Shown: positions 13,688 to 24,800 of the stretch, piece after piece
Position numbering within the stretch: the first letter of the stretch is position 1
Layout: each line of letters opens with the position of its first letter
From: Arabidopsis thaliana
Taxonomy: Eukaryota; Streptophyta; Magnoliopsida; Brassicales; Brassicaceae
Direction of reading: 5' to 3'
DNA: 64,000 nucleotides
Assembly (NCBI RefSeq): GCF_000001735.4
Contig: NC_003074.8
Span: forward strand, 4,836,101-4,900,100
Made by a program: the position numbers and the translations under genes
Notes under the pieces: generated by a model
What the model saw: the letters and a program-made list of their open reading frames with translations, nothing else
Told to the model about the DNA's origin: nothing
The model's database searches: none

Positions 13688-15501
13688 ATGGCTACGGTCA
13701 CTGAGATGCCCACTGATGTTGTTGTTGTCGACGATGTTAAGGAAGTTAGTACCAAAAGCGAAAAGATCATCGATGAGGGAATTGAGAAGAGCTCGATCAC
13801 GGATTCTAAAACCGAAACTGAATCTCGGCTTGATATGCACAAGCTTGTGGCTATGTTCAAGAAACTGAATCCTTTGGCCAAGGAGTTTTTCCCTTCTTAC
13901 TACGATCCGAAGAAGAACAATCAGGTAGCTAAGGCTAACCAATTTCTGCCGGCTGACGATTTTGAGACCACCAAGAAGCAATCTGGTGAAGAATTTGATC
14001 TTGATGCCAAGAAGGATGACAATACCCGCAAGGTAAAAATGGATTTGATGATTCCAATGTGAGTTTTGTTGTAAATCTTTAAACTTTGACTAAGGGGTTG
14101 TTGTGTTTATTGGTGTTTGTGATTATAGAGAAGAAACTATAGCCAAGGGAGAAGGAGGTTAACTGGAAGAATTTCTAAGGCTCAAAGAGAGGATAGTATT
14201 AGAAGAACAGTTTATGTTTCTGACATTGACCAGAGTGTTAGTTTTGTTTTTAGTCTTTTAAGGTTTTGGGAAGAATTCGAGTTAATATTCATTAATGTAA
14301 CATAATTCTGCTTTGCGATTTAGGTGACTGAGGAGGGTCTTGCTGGCTTGTTTAGTAACTGTGGACAAGTAAGATGATCCTTAAAATCTTTAAATGTTGG
14401 TTATATCTTTCTATTTCATGTGTTTTGGACAATGTGTTAAATTTAGACTAGTTTTTGAGTCCGTGCCAAAGGTTCTGTTGAAAAAATGTTACTTTGGTGG
14501 TATAGTTGTGTGTGTGAAGTAACGTTAAGTTCTTCTTCTTTTGTGAAGGTTGTTGACTGTAGAATTTGTGGCGATCCACATTCGGTTCTTCGATTTGCGT
14601 TTGTTGAGTTTGCTGATGACCGTAAGTTTGGCTGCTGGAATCTTTAAATGCTTTAACAAAAATGTGCATGTCACTTTTTTAACCCCTATAGTATACTATT
14701 CATTCACATAGTAAGTTTGTTTCTACAGAGGGCGCACATGAAGCTTTAAGCCTTGGTGGAACAATGCTCGGGTTCTACCCGGTGAGGGTCTTACCCTCAA
14801 AAACTGCCATCCTACCAGTGAATCCCACATTTCTTCCAAGGGTAAATGCTCAAATGTTCCTCTGAAGTTCCACTAATCAATTTTGGTTTTAAGTTTTGAG
14901 TTTTTTCAATCTTACTTTGACATCTTCTATGTTGTGGTTAATTCAGTCAGAAGATGAAAGGGAGATGTGCACAAGGACAATCTATTGCACCAACATCGAC
15001 AAGAAAGTAAATGCTGAACAATCTAATCTATATATATTAATTTCTAAATATCTCCTGGTTTAAGATTTTTTCTACAATTGCAGGTTTCTCAAGCTGATGT
15101 GAGAAACTTCTTTGAATCTGCATGTGGTGAGGTAACTCGTCTGAGGCTTCTTGGCGATCAATTGCATTCAACTCGCATAGCTTTTGTTGAATTTGCTCTG
15201 GTGAGCTCTTTTCTCCATGGATGTGACACAATGTCTTGGCATTGTTTTCACCTAAAAACTCAAAAACATATATTTTGTTTTTCTCTTCGAAACAGGCAGA
15301 TAGTGCACTTAGCGCGCTCAATTGCAGCGGAATGGTCGTTGGATCACAACCGATAAGGTAAACTTCCATCAATACAATGTCTTAAAATCTTTCTCTGAAT
15401 ATGTCCAATTGTTAAACACTTGGCTCTGTTTCCTTTTCAGGGTAAGTCCATCAAAGACACCAGTGAGGCCAAGAATCACTCGACCACCATCGACAAACTA
15501 G
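13688..15501 (+). CDS. CID9: CTC-interacting-domain RNA-binding protein CID9 (PAM2 + two RRMs)
   Basis: Nine exons: 13688-14032, 14129-14236, 14324-14368, 14549-14621, 14729-14841, 14947-15006, 15084-15200, 15296-15357 and 15441-15501. They sum to 984 nt, a 327-residue protein. The N-terminal part is acidic and then carries a PAM2-type motif (KLNPLAKEFFPS), which in this family binds the MLLE/CTC domain of poly(A)-binding protein. A basic stretch RKRRNYSQGRRR follows and looks like a bipartite nuclear signal. Two RRMs follow: the first starts RTVYVSDI and continues to FAFVEFAD, the second starts RTIYCTNI and continues to IAFVEFA. The protein should act in mRNA metabolism, shuttling between nucleus and cytoplasm. 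Every exon junction has GT..AG and keeps the frame. The start is the ATG after the T-rich leader; three small upstream ORFs precede it. Confidence 0.95.
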
Positions 15502-15889
15502 AAAGAGGCCCAACTAGCTCAGAAGAGAGATTTCATTTTCTTCAGCAATTTTTTTCCCCCATTATCTCTACGTTTTAGAACAGTTATCTCCAGTTATGTT
15601 AGTTAGCTGGAAACACTATGATCCTGCTTCTGAATTTGGAGTTCTTGTTAGGCTTTGTCTTTCGAGTTTCGATTGCGATACTTCCATCTCTTTCATCATC
15701 TTTCTCTCTTAAGGGATTTTTGAAGCATTTGCTTTTGAAAGTTCTTTGCCTTACATCTTTTATATTGTTCAAGGTTAGATCAACAGTGGAGATCTCTGAG
15801 AGAAGAGCTCTGTGAAATTTACAATGTCGTGTACATCAAGTAAGGTCTCTAATGTGTACATATTACAAATAAATAAACAATCTTTTTCA
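15502..15889. other. Convergent 3' region between CID9 and LRRAC1
   Basis: These 388 bp separate the stop codons of two genes facing each other and must hold both 3' untranslated regions and poly(A) signals. AATAAATAAAC near 15868-15878 is a candidate signal-rich stretch. No further gene is seen. Confidence 0.6.
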
Positions 15890-18800
15890 TCAAGAGAAGA
15901 TCTCGCCATCGATTTCCACGTATGGAATGTTCAAAACCTTGAAGAACTCTGTTTCCACTTCAGCAAAAGTCTCAGTCAACAAAGAACATGAGCTTATTCT
16001 CAGACAAGACAAAGGAGGAAGATCTTCATCTATCGATATCTGTAGCTTATCACAGCCGCTGATCTCCATCGTCTCAATAGCTTTTGTATCATGAAACCCT
16101 TTTCGATTCAGAGTCTTGAGGTTCTCGAAACGACTAATCCGCAGAGAAAAAACACTTTTTGGCAATAACCCTTCCTCAGGAAACGATTCAATGTCTTCGT
16201 TTCCTCCATCAATCTCGAGATTTCGAAGATTCTCCAAATCTCTCAATCCCCATTCGATTCTCGGTGTAAGCTTGTCGCAAAGGCTGATGCAAAGTGTTCG
16301 AAGATTACTTGGGAACCCTCCACCAGGAATCGTCTCGATTTCTGGGCATTTGATTATAAACAGTGACAAGAGAGAAGTGAGTCCAAACAATTTCTCAGGT
16401 AAAGCTTGAAGCTTTTTGCAGTTTGAGAGTAACATTGAAGAAAGTTTCGGTGTTGGAAGGCCTCCTTGTGGGAAAGTTTCCAGATTTGGGCAATCCCTAA
16501 TCTCAAGAGACTCGAGTGCGATACGATCGTCTCCGAGTCCTGCGTGAATCGAGAAAGTTTTGAAGCTTTCACAATCCCTAATTGAGAGGCTTCTCAGCTT
16601 CGGAAACAATGATAGAGGGAAATTGACGAGATTGCTGCAGCTACTTCCGATGAAAAGGTACTCGAGCTGTGAGTAACTTCGTGTTGGTTGCAAACTCTCT
16701 GTGAAATTTAGTTTCTTGCAGTCTCTTATGTATAAGGTTTTCAATGTGGTTGGAGGGTGGCTTCCAGGGAAAGATTCTAGAGAATGACAAGCAATGATGA
16801 GTAGTTCATGGAGGTTTGGATAGCTTTCTGTTAAGTTCTCCGGTAAGGAAGTGAGTCCGTCGCAGCTGTCGATGTGGAGTGACTGCAGATTCTGAGGAAG
16901 CTCCATGAGGTGAGATATGTCTGTCACTTTTAAATATTCCATGTCTGTTTCATCATCATCATATTGTGACGGCTTTATTGCTTCACTTGACCGTGGACTC
17001 GGAACAGATGACTTAATCCCATATTGATGGTACTGGTAGCTACTACTTCCAGGAAGAATAGAACCTTCATTTTTGGGATCTGGAACAAGTGATGTTCTTG
17101 ACATATACGGACTTAACGTGCTAGGTATATCCGAGATATATCCTGAGTATCTTGCCGAGATCACAGCAGGTTCTTCAAATTGTTGTGGTAAGCTTCCAAG
17201 TTGAGTTTCATATTGGTCGAAATCTTCTGTTTGACGGTCCTTTGGTAAAGATGACAAGCTTGATGTTGAAGTTACTTCATTGTCATCATTACTTTGACTA
17301 CTTGAAGCAAAACCTGGCTGAGCACTGGTACTTGCATCTGATTTTGGATTCCCTGTAGGGGAAGACAGTTCCCTTCTGCTCATAGAGGGAATGCTGGCTG
17401 GACTTTCTGGAATATTTGTCAGACTCCTTCTGAAGGAATTTTCTCCTCCAGAAACTGCTCTTAGGGGACAATCAGAGATGGTGACTTCAGTGGATGAAGG
17501 GAGTCCTTCTGGAAACTTTTTTCTTAAGCTGGGGCATCTTTGTATTATGAGTTTTTGGAGGCAAGGAAAGATCCCATCTTCTAGTTCCGGACAAATCCAT
17601 TCGTCCCATCTTGGCATGCCATAGAACTTTAGAATTTGCAAGGATTGAAACGGTACACCTCTAGAGTTGTTCTCACCGAAGAAGAAGTCTAGACCAACCT
17701 TCTGCAGAATATTAAATTTTTCAATGCTGAGATACTTGAGTGAAGGCAACTGCCCCACTGGAGGCAGTGATATGCAGAGGTTGCAGCTACTGAGAGTGAC
17801 GGACGTAATACCGAAGAATGAAGAATCACCCAACCACTTAGGAAATGCTCCACCCTGATAAGATTCAATGCAGAACGTTTTCAAGTGTGGATGGGGTTCT
17901 AGCATCCTTAGGACCTCTTTCTGGTCACATGCCAATGCATTAAAACTACCAGGGACGAAGCCAGAACCTTTGACAGTCCACTTCAGGATTAACCCGTCAA
18001 GGAATGGCTTTCTTTTCAAACCAGCATCTTTTGCTTCTGAGGCAAACGCCACATTTTGTAGCTCAGAGATGCGAAGTGTCCCTCGGAGATGAGAAAGTTC
18101 TTTGAGCTCATGCAGCCCGGCACCACTCAGCCTTCCTATAACAAAATTTGATAACTTCTGCAAGCTTCGCAGCTTTTTTATTCCGGGTGGCATCTCTACT
18201 AAAGGAGTGCCAACGAGGTCAAGGAGGCGCAAATTGATAAGTTCGGCAATGCTTTTTGGCAGGCTTGTGAGGTCACGACAATTTGACAACAATAGTGTCT
18301 GCAGATTACAGAGAGTACACACAAACTCTGGGAGCTCTTTTATTTTGGTGCTTGACAGATCTAGATACCGTAAAAGCTTCAAACCTTTTAACGATTTAGG
18401 CAAGTTGGTTATCTGATAATGAGACAAGCTAAGAATTCGTAGGCCACTCAATGCATTGAGCAAAGGATTCAAAACTTTTTCTGTTAGTTGGAGAGATTCA
18501 AGACTTGTTGGCGAGTTGAAAGGAAGAATGGTTCTCAGAAACTCAGCTCCACAGATGGACCTAAAAGCCACAGAAGCATCACATTGGCTTCTAGAAAATG
18601 AAAAATGTCGAGTTGTGCTTGGTATCTCCGGAATGTTGTCATCTTCCAGTCTGAAACAAAAATCTCCTGAAACAGCTTTTGCCAAATCATTCATAAGATC
18701 ATGCATCACAAAGCTCGTCATGGTGATATCCAATCTCTGAAAAAAAGATTGAGCAACTAAATCACCAAGGTAATCATTTCCAATATCTTCCAATCTTCTG

Positions 18801-20164
18801 CTGCTCCTTGGTTGGTATAAGAGGTCTATTGCCATCCATAGGAGTACTAATTCCTCCCTATCGAAAACATGACCCTTGGGGAATATCGAGCAGAGGGCAA
18901 AGCATCGCTTAAGTTGAGGAGGAAGAGAGTCATAGCTTAGTTTAAGAACTGGAAGGATACTGTTGGTGTAGCTTGAAAAATTCTTTGATACAGCATACCA
19001 GTCGTCAGGATTTGGCTTTGAACGGAGATGAGATGCAATGGCTCGTGCAGCTAATGGCAAGCCCTTGCACTGTTCTGCAATCCTTTTGCCAATTCCTTCT
19101 AGTTCTTGGTTGATAGAACCGACTGATATATTTCCAAAAGCGAATCTAGAGATCAGCTCCCAACATTCTTCATTAGTCATCAACTTCATTTGGTAGATTT
19201 TTTCAGCCTTTGCTACTGTGGAGACAATTTCACTTCGTGTGGTTAGAACAATCTTGCTTCCTTCCTCTGCATCAGTAAAGGCGACCTGGAAACTCTCCCA
19301 TTCTGAATCACTTTCAGACCAAAAATCATCCAGAACAAGTAAAAATCTCTTCCCCGAGAGTGTTTTCTTCAGCTGAATTTGAAGTGAAGGTAGATCCTCA
19401 GTATTAACTGCACTTGAAGTGATATCCTGCAGAACTGCTTTTGTAACCGTAAAGACATTAAAGTTTATCCCAGCAGAGATCCACATTTTAACCTCAAAAT
19501 GTTCGGTCACCCTGTAGTCATTAAAAACTATCTCTGTCAAGGTAGTCTTTCCAACCCCTGGCATACCAACTACGGAGATAACAGCTGGTTTCCCAATGCT
19601 TATTTCATCATCAGAAAGCAGCAAATTGACTAACGCTAGCTTATCTTCCACTCGCCCGACCAATCTGCCTTGTGGAAGATCATCAGGTCTTGACCGTGAT
19701 GCTTGCCTCCATTGTGGTTCTCGAGTCTCGCTATATTCTTTCAATCCAATAACTTCAATGTGTTTCACATGATGTTCCAGTAGTCTAACTACTTTTTCCA
19801 TCTTTGGTTCTATCTTTTTCTGAATGGCTTCTCGACCAGCCATGAGATTCTGGAATAGTCCTCCTAAGCCTCCTGCTTCAGCTACTACTCTTCTTCTCAA
19901 AGCTTCTGTTTGCAACTCATCAAGGATATCCTCTGCCTGGAAGAAAGCATCTTTGATTCCTGTAAGCCAATGTTTAACTTCCCGAACATGTTCTGCTCTC
20001 TGATCAGCATCCGCAAGCACCGGGTTTGCAGTCACCAAAGCAACCTTCAATCTCTTCAGCAATGCACTGGAGGACTTTCCTTTACATAGTTCGACCAATT
20101 CTTGAGAAGTATTAATCCGTTCAACCATCACGTTTGCACAACTTGATAAATAGGAGTTCGCCAT
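15890..20164 (-). CDS. LRRAC1: CC-NB-ARC-LRR immune receptor (At3g14460 type)
   Basis: Single uninterrupted frame of 1424 residues from the ATG at 20164. Residues 1-160 form a coiled-coil domain with an AEDILDELQTEALR segment. NB-ARC follows, with P-loop GMPGVGKTT (Lys206), kinase-2 LLVLDDFW (about 275-283), GLPLAARA, the RNBS-D-like CFALCSIFPKG and MHD (about 487-489). Leucine-rich repeats run from about 560 to 900 and again from about 1080 to the end. Residues 900-1075 interrupt them with a Ser/Pro/Thr-rich, non-LRR linker. The family are intracellular receptors switching between ADP and ATP states. I recall this Arabidopsis protein being reported as carrying an adenylyl cyclase centre, hence the symbol; the sequence alone does not show that activity. 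Longer than most CNLs (about 900-1100) because of the second LRR block. Divergent from RPPL1. Confidence 0.95.
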   Translation of the reverse strand: MANSYLSSCANVMVERINTSQELVELCKGKSSSALLKRLKVALVTANPVLADADQRAEHVREVKHWLTGIKDAFFQAEDILDELQTEALRRRVVAEAGGLGGLFQNLMAGREAIQKKIEPKMEKVVRLLEHHVKHIEVIGLKEYSETREPQWRQASRSRPDDLPQGRLVGRVEDKLALVNLLLSDDEISIGKPAVISVVGMPGVGKTTLTEIVFNDYRVTEHFEVKMWISAGINFNVFTVTKAVLQDITSSAVNTEDLPSLQIQLKKTLSGKRFLLVLDDFWSESDSEWESFQVAFTDAEEGSKIVLTTRSEIVSTVAKAEKIYQMKLMTNEECWELISRFAFGNISVGSINQELEGIGKRIAEQCKGLPLAARAIASHLRSKPNPDDWYAVSKNFSSYTNSILPVLKLSYDSLPPQLKRCFALCSIFPKGHVFDREELVLLWMAIDLLYQPRSSRRLEDIGNDYLGDLVAQSFFQRLDITMTSFVMHDLMNDLAKAVSGDFCFRLEDDNIPEIPSTTRHFSFSRSQCDASVAFRSICGAEFLRTILPFNSPTSLESLQLTEKVLNPLLNALSGLRILSLSHYQITNLPKSLKGLKLLRYLDLSSTKIKELPEFVCTLCNLQTLLLSNCRDLTSLPKSIAELINLRLLDLVGTPLVEMPPGIKKLRSLQKLSNFVIGRLSGAGLHELKELSHLRGTLRISELQNVAFASEAKDAGLKRKPFLDGLILKWTVKGSGFVPGSFNALACDQKEVLRMLEPHPHLKTFCIESYQGGAFPKWLGDSSFFGITSVTLSSCNLCISLPPVGQLPSLKYLSIEKFNILQKVGLDFFFGENNSRGVPFQSLQILKFYGMPRWDEWICPELEDGIFPCLQKLIIQRCPSLRKKFPEGLPSSTEVTISDCPLRAVSGGENSFRRSLTNIPESPASIPSMSRRELSSPTGNPKSDASTSAQPGFASSSQSNDDNEVTSTSSLSSLPKDRQTEDFDQYETQLGSLPQQFEEPAVISARYSGYISDIPSTLSPYMSRTSLVPDPKNEGSILPGSSSYQYHQYGIKSSVPSPRSSEAIKPSQYDDDETDMEYLKVTDISHLMELPQNLQSLHIDSCDGLTSLPENLTESYPNLHELLIIACHSLESFPGSHPPTTLKTLYIRDCKKLNFTESLQPTRSYSQLEYLFIGSSCSNLVNFPLSLFPKLRSLSIRDCESFKTFSIHAGLGDDRIALESLEIRDCPNLETFPQGGLPTPKLSSMLLSNCKKLQALPEKLFGLTSLLSLFIIKCPEIETIPGGGFPSNLRTLCISLCDKLTPRIEWGLRDLENLRNLEIDGGNEDIESFPEEGLLPKSVFSLRISRFENLKTLNRKGFHDTKAIETMEISGCDKLQISIDEDLPPLSCLRISSCSLLTETFAEVETEFFKVLNIPYVEIDGEIFS

Positions 20165-21839
20165 GTTTTCCCTCGTAACTTGTTGGAGCCAAGGAGATGC
20201 AACAAGTCACACAGGAAAAACCCAATCCAATTATTGGAATAAGCAAGCAGAAAATGGTTTTTTGACTTGCTGTTCTTTATGCAATTTGTCAGCTGGCCTG
20301 CAGCAAATGATGATAATGTCAAGTTTCTTGAGATTCTCTTCTTCCATTTGATTATGATATTCATAAGTTTGCAGACATTTTTCCTAAAACTACTATTTAC
20401 ATTTTCTAAAAGTGTAATTACATTGTTTTTTGCAGTGACCATGGAGCATTCAACGAGTCACATTTAAGAAAAAGTAGACAAACTAAGGGGGAAGTAAGGT
20501 GAATCTGACCTGTTTTTATTTTATTTTTCTGCTCTGTTTTATGTTTACTCTATCTCGCTTGTGTTGTCTTCTTCCTTACCCCTGTTTCACACATTTGTTA
20601 AAAGAAGAATTTTTCTTTCTTCTTCGTCTTCCTTGTCCTCTTATTATGTTCTGCGTTGTGTCTAAACTTTAGAACCTTTGTGCAGCATTTAGATCAGACG
20701 AGGAAGCCAAAAAGGGTTTGGCTGCATAATATTGCGATCTTCTATGTTCCTAAGAAGGTCCAGGGGAAGAAATGGTCCTGCCAATCTCTCGGTTCGACCA
20801 ATAAGTACCACATGACGTGAGTTTTCTTATATATCACACCATCCTTTTTTTCTTTTCTATCTTCTCTAAATTATCTATATTATCTGTAAAAAAGATTTGA
20901 CAGATGGTGTTGAATTCACCACAATTCTGCATTCCAATGAAAAAAGAAATTTTGAATTAGAATTATGTTTCCCTATTTACAAGGTTTGTTGATTTGTTCC
21001 TTAAATTTACGTCTAATCTGGGCTCCAGAAAGACATTGTAGACCCTTCACGCCTTGACCAATAGGAGACAATTTTTGTTTTAAAGATCTTAACTATATAC
21101 TAAAGAAGACTCCAAAATGTACCTCCGTTGATTTAACATATGGTTTTGCATTTTTGTGTTACCTTGTAAGATTGAATTTGTCTCCGTTGGTAGACCAAGA
21201 CAATGTAAGACTTTTCATGCCAGCTCACGATGGAATCAATCTAGAATTTAATATTTTGTTTGTTTGTTGAAGATGAACCTTTGTTAATTTGAAGTCGTCT
21301 TTTGCATATTATTTAATCTTCCATCTGTACCTAATCAGAATTTTCAGACTATATTTTTTTCAAGTCAAATTGAACATTCCTCTGGTAGTTTTAATCCAAG
21401 TAAATGATTATGACTAATTCATAAGTTTCGTCCTTTACAAGATATCATCAAGTTTTCTCCATGGAAAATGCAGGCAACTTCCAATCATTTTCGGAGTAGT
21501 TTCAGTTGGTGATTGTGGAATACATTTCGGTGGCATGGTTCATGGTGTGTTTTGTCAAGTCAACGTAGTAAAAGAACTTCATTCCCTTAAGTAAGGTTAG
21601 TTTCTCTGAACTTTTCCGACCAAACTGTTTTGACCACTTGCTTTGTAATTTCTTAGTTATTGGAATGTTTGATTATACGAGTGTATTGCTTTGGCGAATT
21701 GAGCCCTGTGGATCAAATTATTTGAGGATGATAACACTGAAGAAATAGATAGCCTGCTGTGAAGTTGTTCTTGATTTTGTCTTTGTCTCTTGCTTGTTTT
21801 GTTTTTCCAGAAGGCTTTGTGTGTGGAAAGACAGACGAC
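20165..21839. promoter_or_regulatory. Bidirectional intergenic region between two NLR genes
   Basis: The 1.67-kb gap lies between the start codons of two divergently transcribed NLR genes and must contain both promoters and leaders. T-rich tracts and the acceptor-like TTTTTCCAG ending at 21810, 30 bp before the RPPL1 ATG, suggest an intron in the RPPL1 leader. Two exon-like segments inside it are listed separately. Confidence 0.5.
20686..21590 (+). other. Two candidate spliced leader exons of RPPL1 or a small unknown gene
   Basis: Segment 20686-20816 is bounded by TGCAG and a good donor GTGAGT. Segment 21474-21590 is bounded by TGCAG and GTAAGG. Joining them keeps one frame open for about 82 codons, ending at the second donor or at a TAA that overlaps it. 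No domain or start ATG is recognisable in that frame. Splicing on to the acceptor at 21810 does not bring the frame into phase with RPPL1. They may be non-coding leader exons of RPPL1, or remnants of another gene. Confidence 0.25.
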
Positions 21840-24800
21840 ATGACCGGCATAGGAGAGATGTTCCTTGCAGCTTTTTTACAAGCTCTCTTCCAGACGCTGG
21901 TGTCTGAACCTTTCAGGAGCTTCTTCAAGAGGCGAGAACTGAATGAGAATTTACTCGAGAGGCTCAGCACTGCGTTGTTGACAATAACTGCTGTTCTGAT
22001 AGATGCAGAGGAGAAGCAGATTACAAATCCGGTGGTGGAAAAATGGGTTAACGAGCTGAGAGATGTTGTTTACCATGCTGAAGATGCTCTTGATGATATT
22101 GCTACAGAAGCTCTGCGTCTCAACATAGGAGCTGAATCTTCTTCCTCCAACAGGCTGAGACAGCTTCGTGGCAGAATGTCCCTGGGAGATTTTCTTGATG
22201 GGAACAGTGAACATTTGGAGACCCGGCTTGAGAAGGTCACAATTAGGCTCGAGCGTTTAGCCTCACAAAGAAATATCCTGGGTTTGAAAGAGCTTACTGC
22301 AATGATACCCAAACAAAGGTTGCCAACAACATCTCTTGTGGATGAATCTGAAGTGTTTGGTAGAGACGATGATAAAGATGAGATAATGAGATTCTTGATT
22401 CCAGAGAATGGGAAAGACAACGGTATTACCGTTGTAGCTATTGTTGGAATTGGAGGGGTTGGAAAAACCACACTTTCACAACTCCTTTACAATGATCAAC
22501 ATGTTCGGAGTTATTTTGGAACAAAAGTCTGGGCTCATGTCTCAGAGGAGTTTGACGTTTTTAAGATCACCAAAAAGGTTTATGAATCTGTTACTTCCCG
22601 GCCTTGTGAATTCACTGACCTGGATGTACTTCAAGTCAAATTGAAGGAGAGATTAACAGGAACAGGCTTACCGTTTCTGCTTGTTCTAGATGATCTGTGG
22701 AATGAAAATTTTGCGGATTGGGATCTTCTACGCCAACCTTTTATACATGCTGCTCAAGGGAGCCAGATTCTTGTGACAACACGAAGCCAACGTGTTGCAT
22801 CCATAATGTGTGCCGTCCATGTACACAACCTTCAGCCATTATCTGATGGAGATTGCTGGTCGTTGTTTATGAAAACTGTATTTGGTAATCAAGAACCGTG
22901 CCTAAATCGAGAAATTGGAGATCTTGCTGAAAGGATAGTGCACAAATGCCGCGGTCTGCCTTTGGCTGTGAAAACACTTGGTGGCGTTCTACGGTTTGAA
23001 GGAAAAGTCATAGAATGGGAGAGAGTTCTAAGCAGCCGGATTTGGGATCTTCCAGCTGATAAGAGCAATCTACTTCCAGTTTTACGTGTAAGCTATTACT
23101 ACCTTCCAGCTCACTTGAAACGATGTTTTGCCTATTGCTCGATATTTCCCAAAGGGCATGCATTTGAGAAGGACAAGGTAGTTCTTTTGTGGATGGCAGA
23201 AGGTTTCTTGCAACAGACGAGAAGCAGTAAGAATCTAGAAGAGCTCGGGAATGAGTACTTTTCTGAATTAGAATCAAGGTCACTTCTTCAAAAGACCAAA
23301 ACAAGATATATAATGCATGATTTTATCAATGAGCTGGCTCAGTTTGCTTCAGGAGAGTTCAGCTCGAAGTTTGAAGATGGATGCAAACTTCAGGTTTCAG
23401 AAAGGACCAGATATTTATCGTACCTACGAGATAATTATGCAGAGCCTATGGAGTTTGAGGCTCTACGTGAGGTCAAGTTTCTCAGAACTTTTCTACCACT
23501 CAGCCTCACAAATTCTTCTCGGTCATGCTGCTTAGATCAAATGGTCAGTGAGAAGTTACTTCCAACGCTCACCCGCTTGCGTGTTTTGTCTTTATCACAT
23601 TACAAGATCGCGAGGCTGCCGCCAGATTTTTTCAAGAACATTAGCCATGCTCGGTTTTTGGATCTCTCTCGCACTGAACTCGAGAAACTTCCGAAATCCC
23701 TTTGTTATATGTACAACCTCCAGACACTTCTTCTCTCCTACTGTTCAAGTCTGAAGGAGCTGCCTACAGATATTAGCAACCTCATCAATTTGCGGTATCT
23801 TGATCTGATTGGGACGAAGCTAAGACAAATGCCGCGGAGATTTGGTAGATTGAAGAGTCTCCAGACTCTTACAACATTTTTCGTGAGTGCTAGTGACGGG
23901 TCAAGGATTTCTGAACTTGGAGGGCTTCATGACCTTCATGGAAAACTTAAAATAGTTGAGCTACAACGAGTTGTGGATGTTGCTGATGCTGCAGAAGCAA
24001 ATTTAAACAGCAAGAAACATCTGAGGGAGATAGATTTTGTCTGGAGAACTGGATCTAGTAGCTCAGAGAACAACACAAATCCTCACAGGACGCAAAACGA
24101 AGCTGAAGTGTTTGAGAAGTTACGCCCACATCGTCATATTGAGAAACTTGCCATTGAGAGATACAAAGGAAGAAGGTTTCCAGATTGGTTGAGTGATCCT
24201 TCGTTCTCTAGAATTGTGTGTATACGCCTCAGAGAATGTCAATACTGTACCTCCTTGCCATCTCTTGGTCAACTACCATGTCTCAAAGAACTTCACATTT
24301 CAGGAATGGTCGGGCTTCAAAGCATAGGTCGCAAGTTCTACTTCAGCGATCAACAACTGCGTGATCAAGACCAACAGCCGTTTAGATCACTTGAAACACT
24401 GCGATTTGATAACCTGCCAGATTGGCAAGAGTGGTTAGACGTAAGGGTCACAAGAGGAGACTTGTTCCCTTCTCTCAAGAAACTTTTCATACTGAGATGT
24501 CCAGAGCTAACCGGGACTCTACCTACCTTTCTTCCTTCTCTGATCTCACTTCACATCTATAAATGTGGCCTCTTAGATTTCCAGCCAGATCACCACGAAT
24601 ACAGTTACAGGAACCTTCAAACGCTAAGCATAAAAAGCAGCTGTGACACTCTCGTTAAGTTTCCTTTAAACCATTTCGCCAATCTCGACAAGCTTGAAGT
24701 CGATCAGTGCACATCCTTGTACTCTCTTGAGCTCTCAAATGAGCATTTGCGTGGTCCGAATGCCCTAAGGAACCTGAGAATCAATGACTGTCAGAACCTG

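Noticed and set aside
16116-18740. Several plus-strand frames of 60-104 codons
   Set aside because: They are shadows of the 1424-codon NLR gene on the other strand.
21759-21839. 27-codon N-terminal extension of RPPL1 resembling a signal peptide (KLFLILSLSLACFVF)
   Set aside because: It starts at GTG, is simply the T-rich end of a probable leader intron, and an N-terminal secretion signal does not fit a cytoplasmic NLR. The ATG at 21840 is the natural start.
20686-21839. In-frame fusion of the upstream cryptic exons to RPPL1
   Set aside because: Joining 21590 to the acceptor at 21810 puts RPPL1 in a different frame, so no fused protein results.
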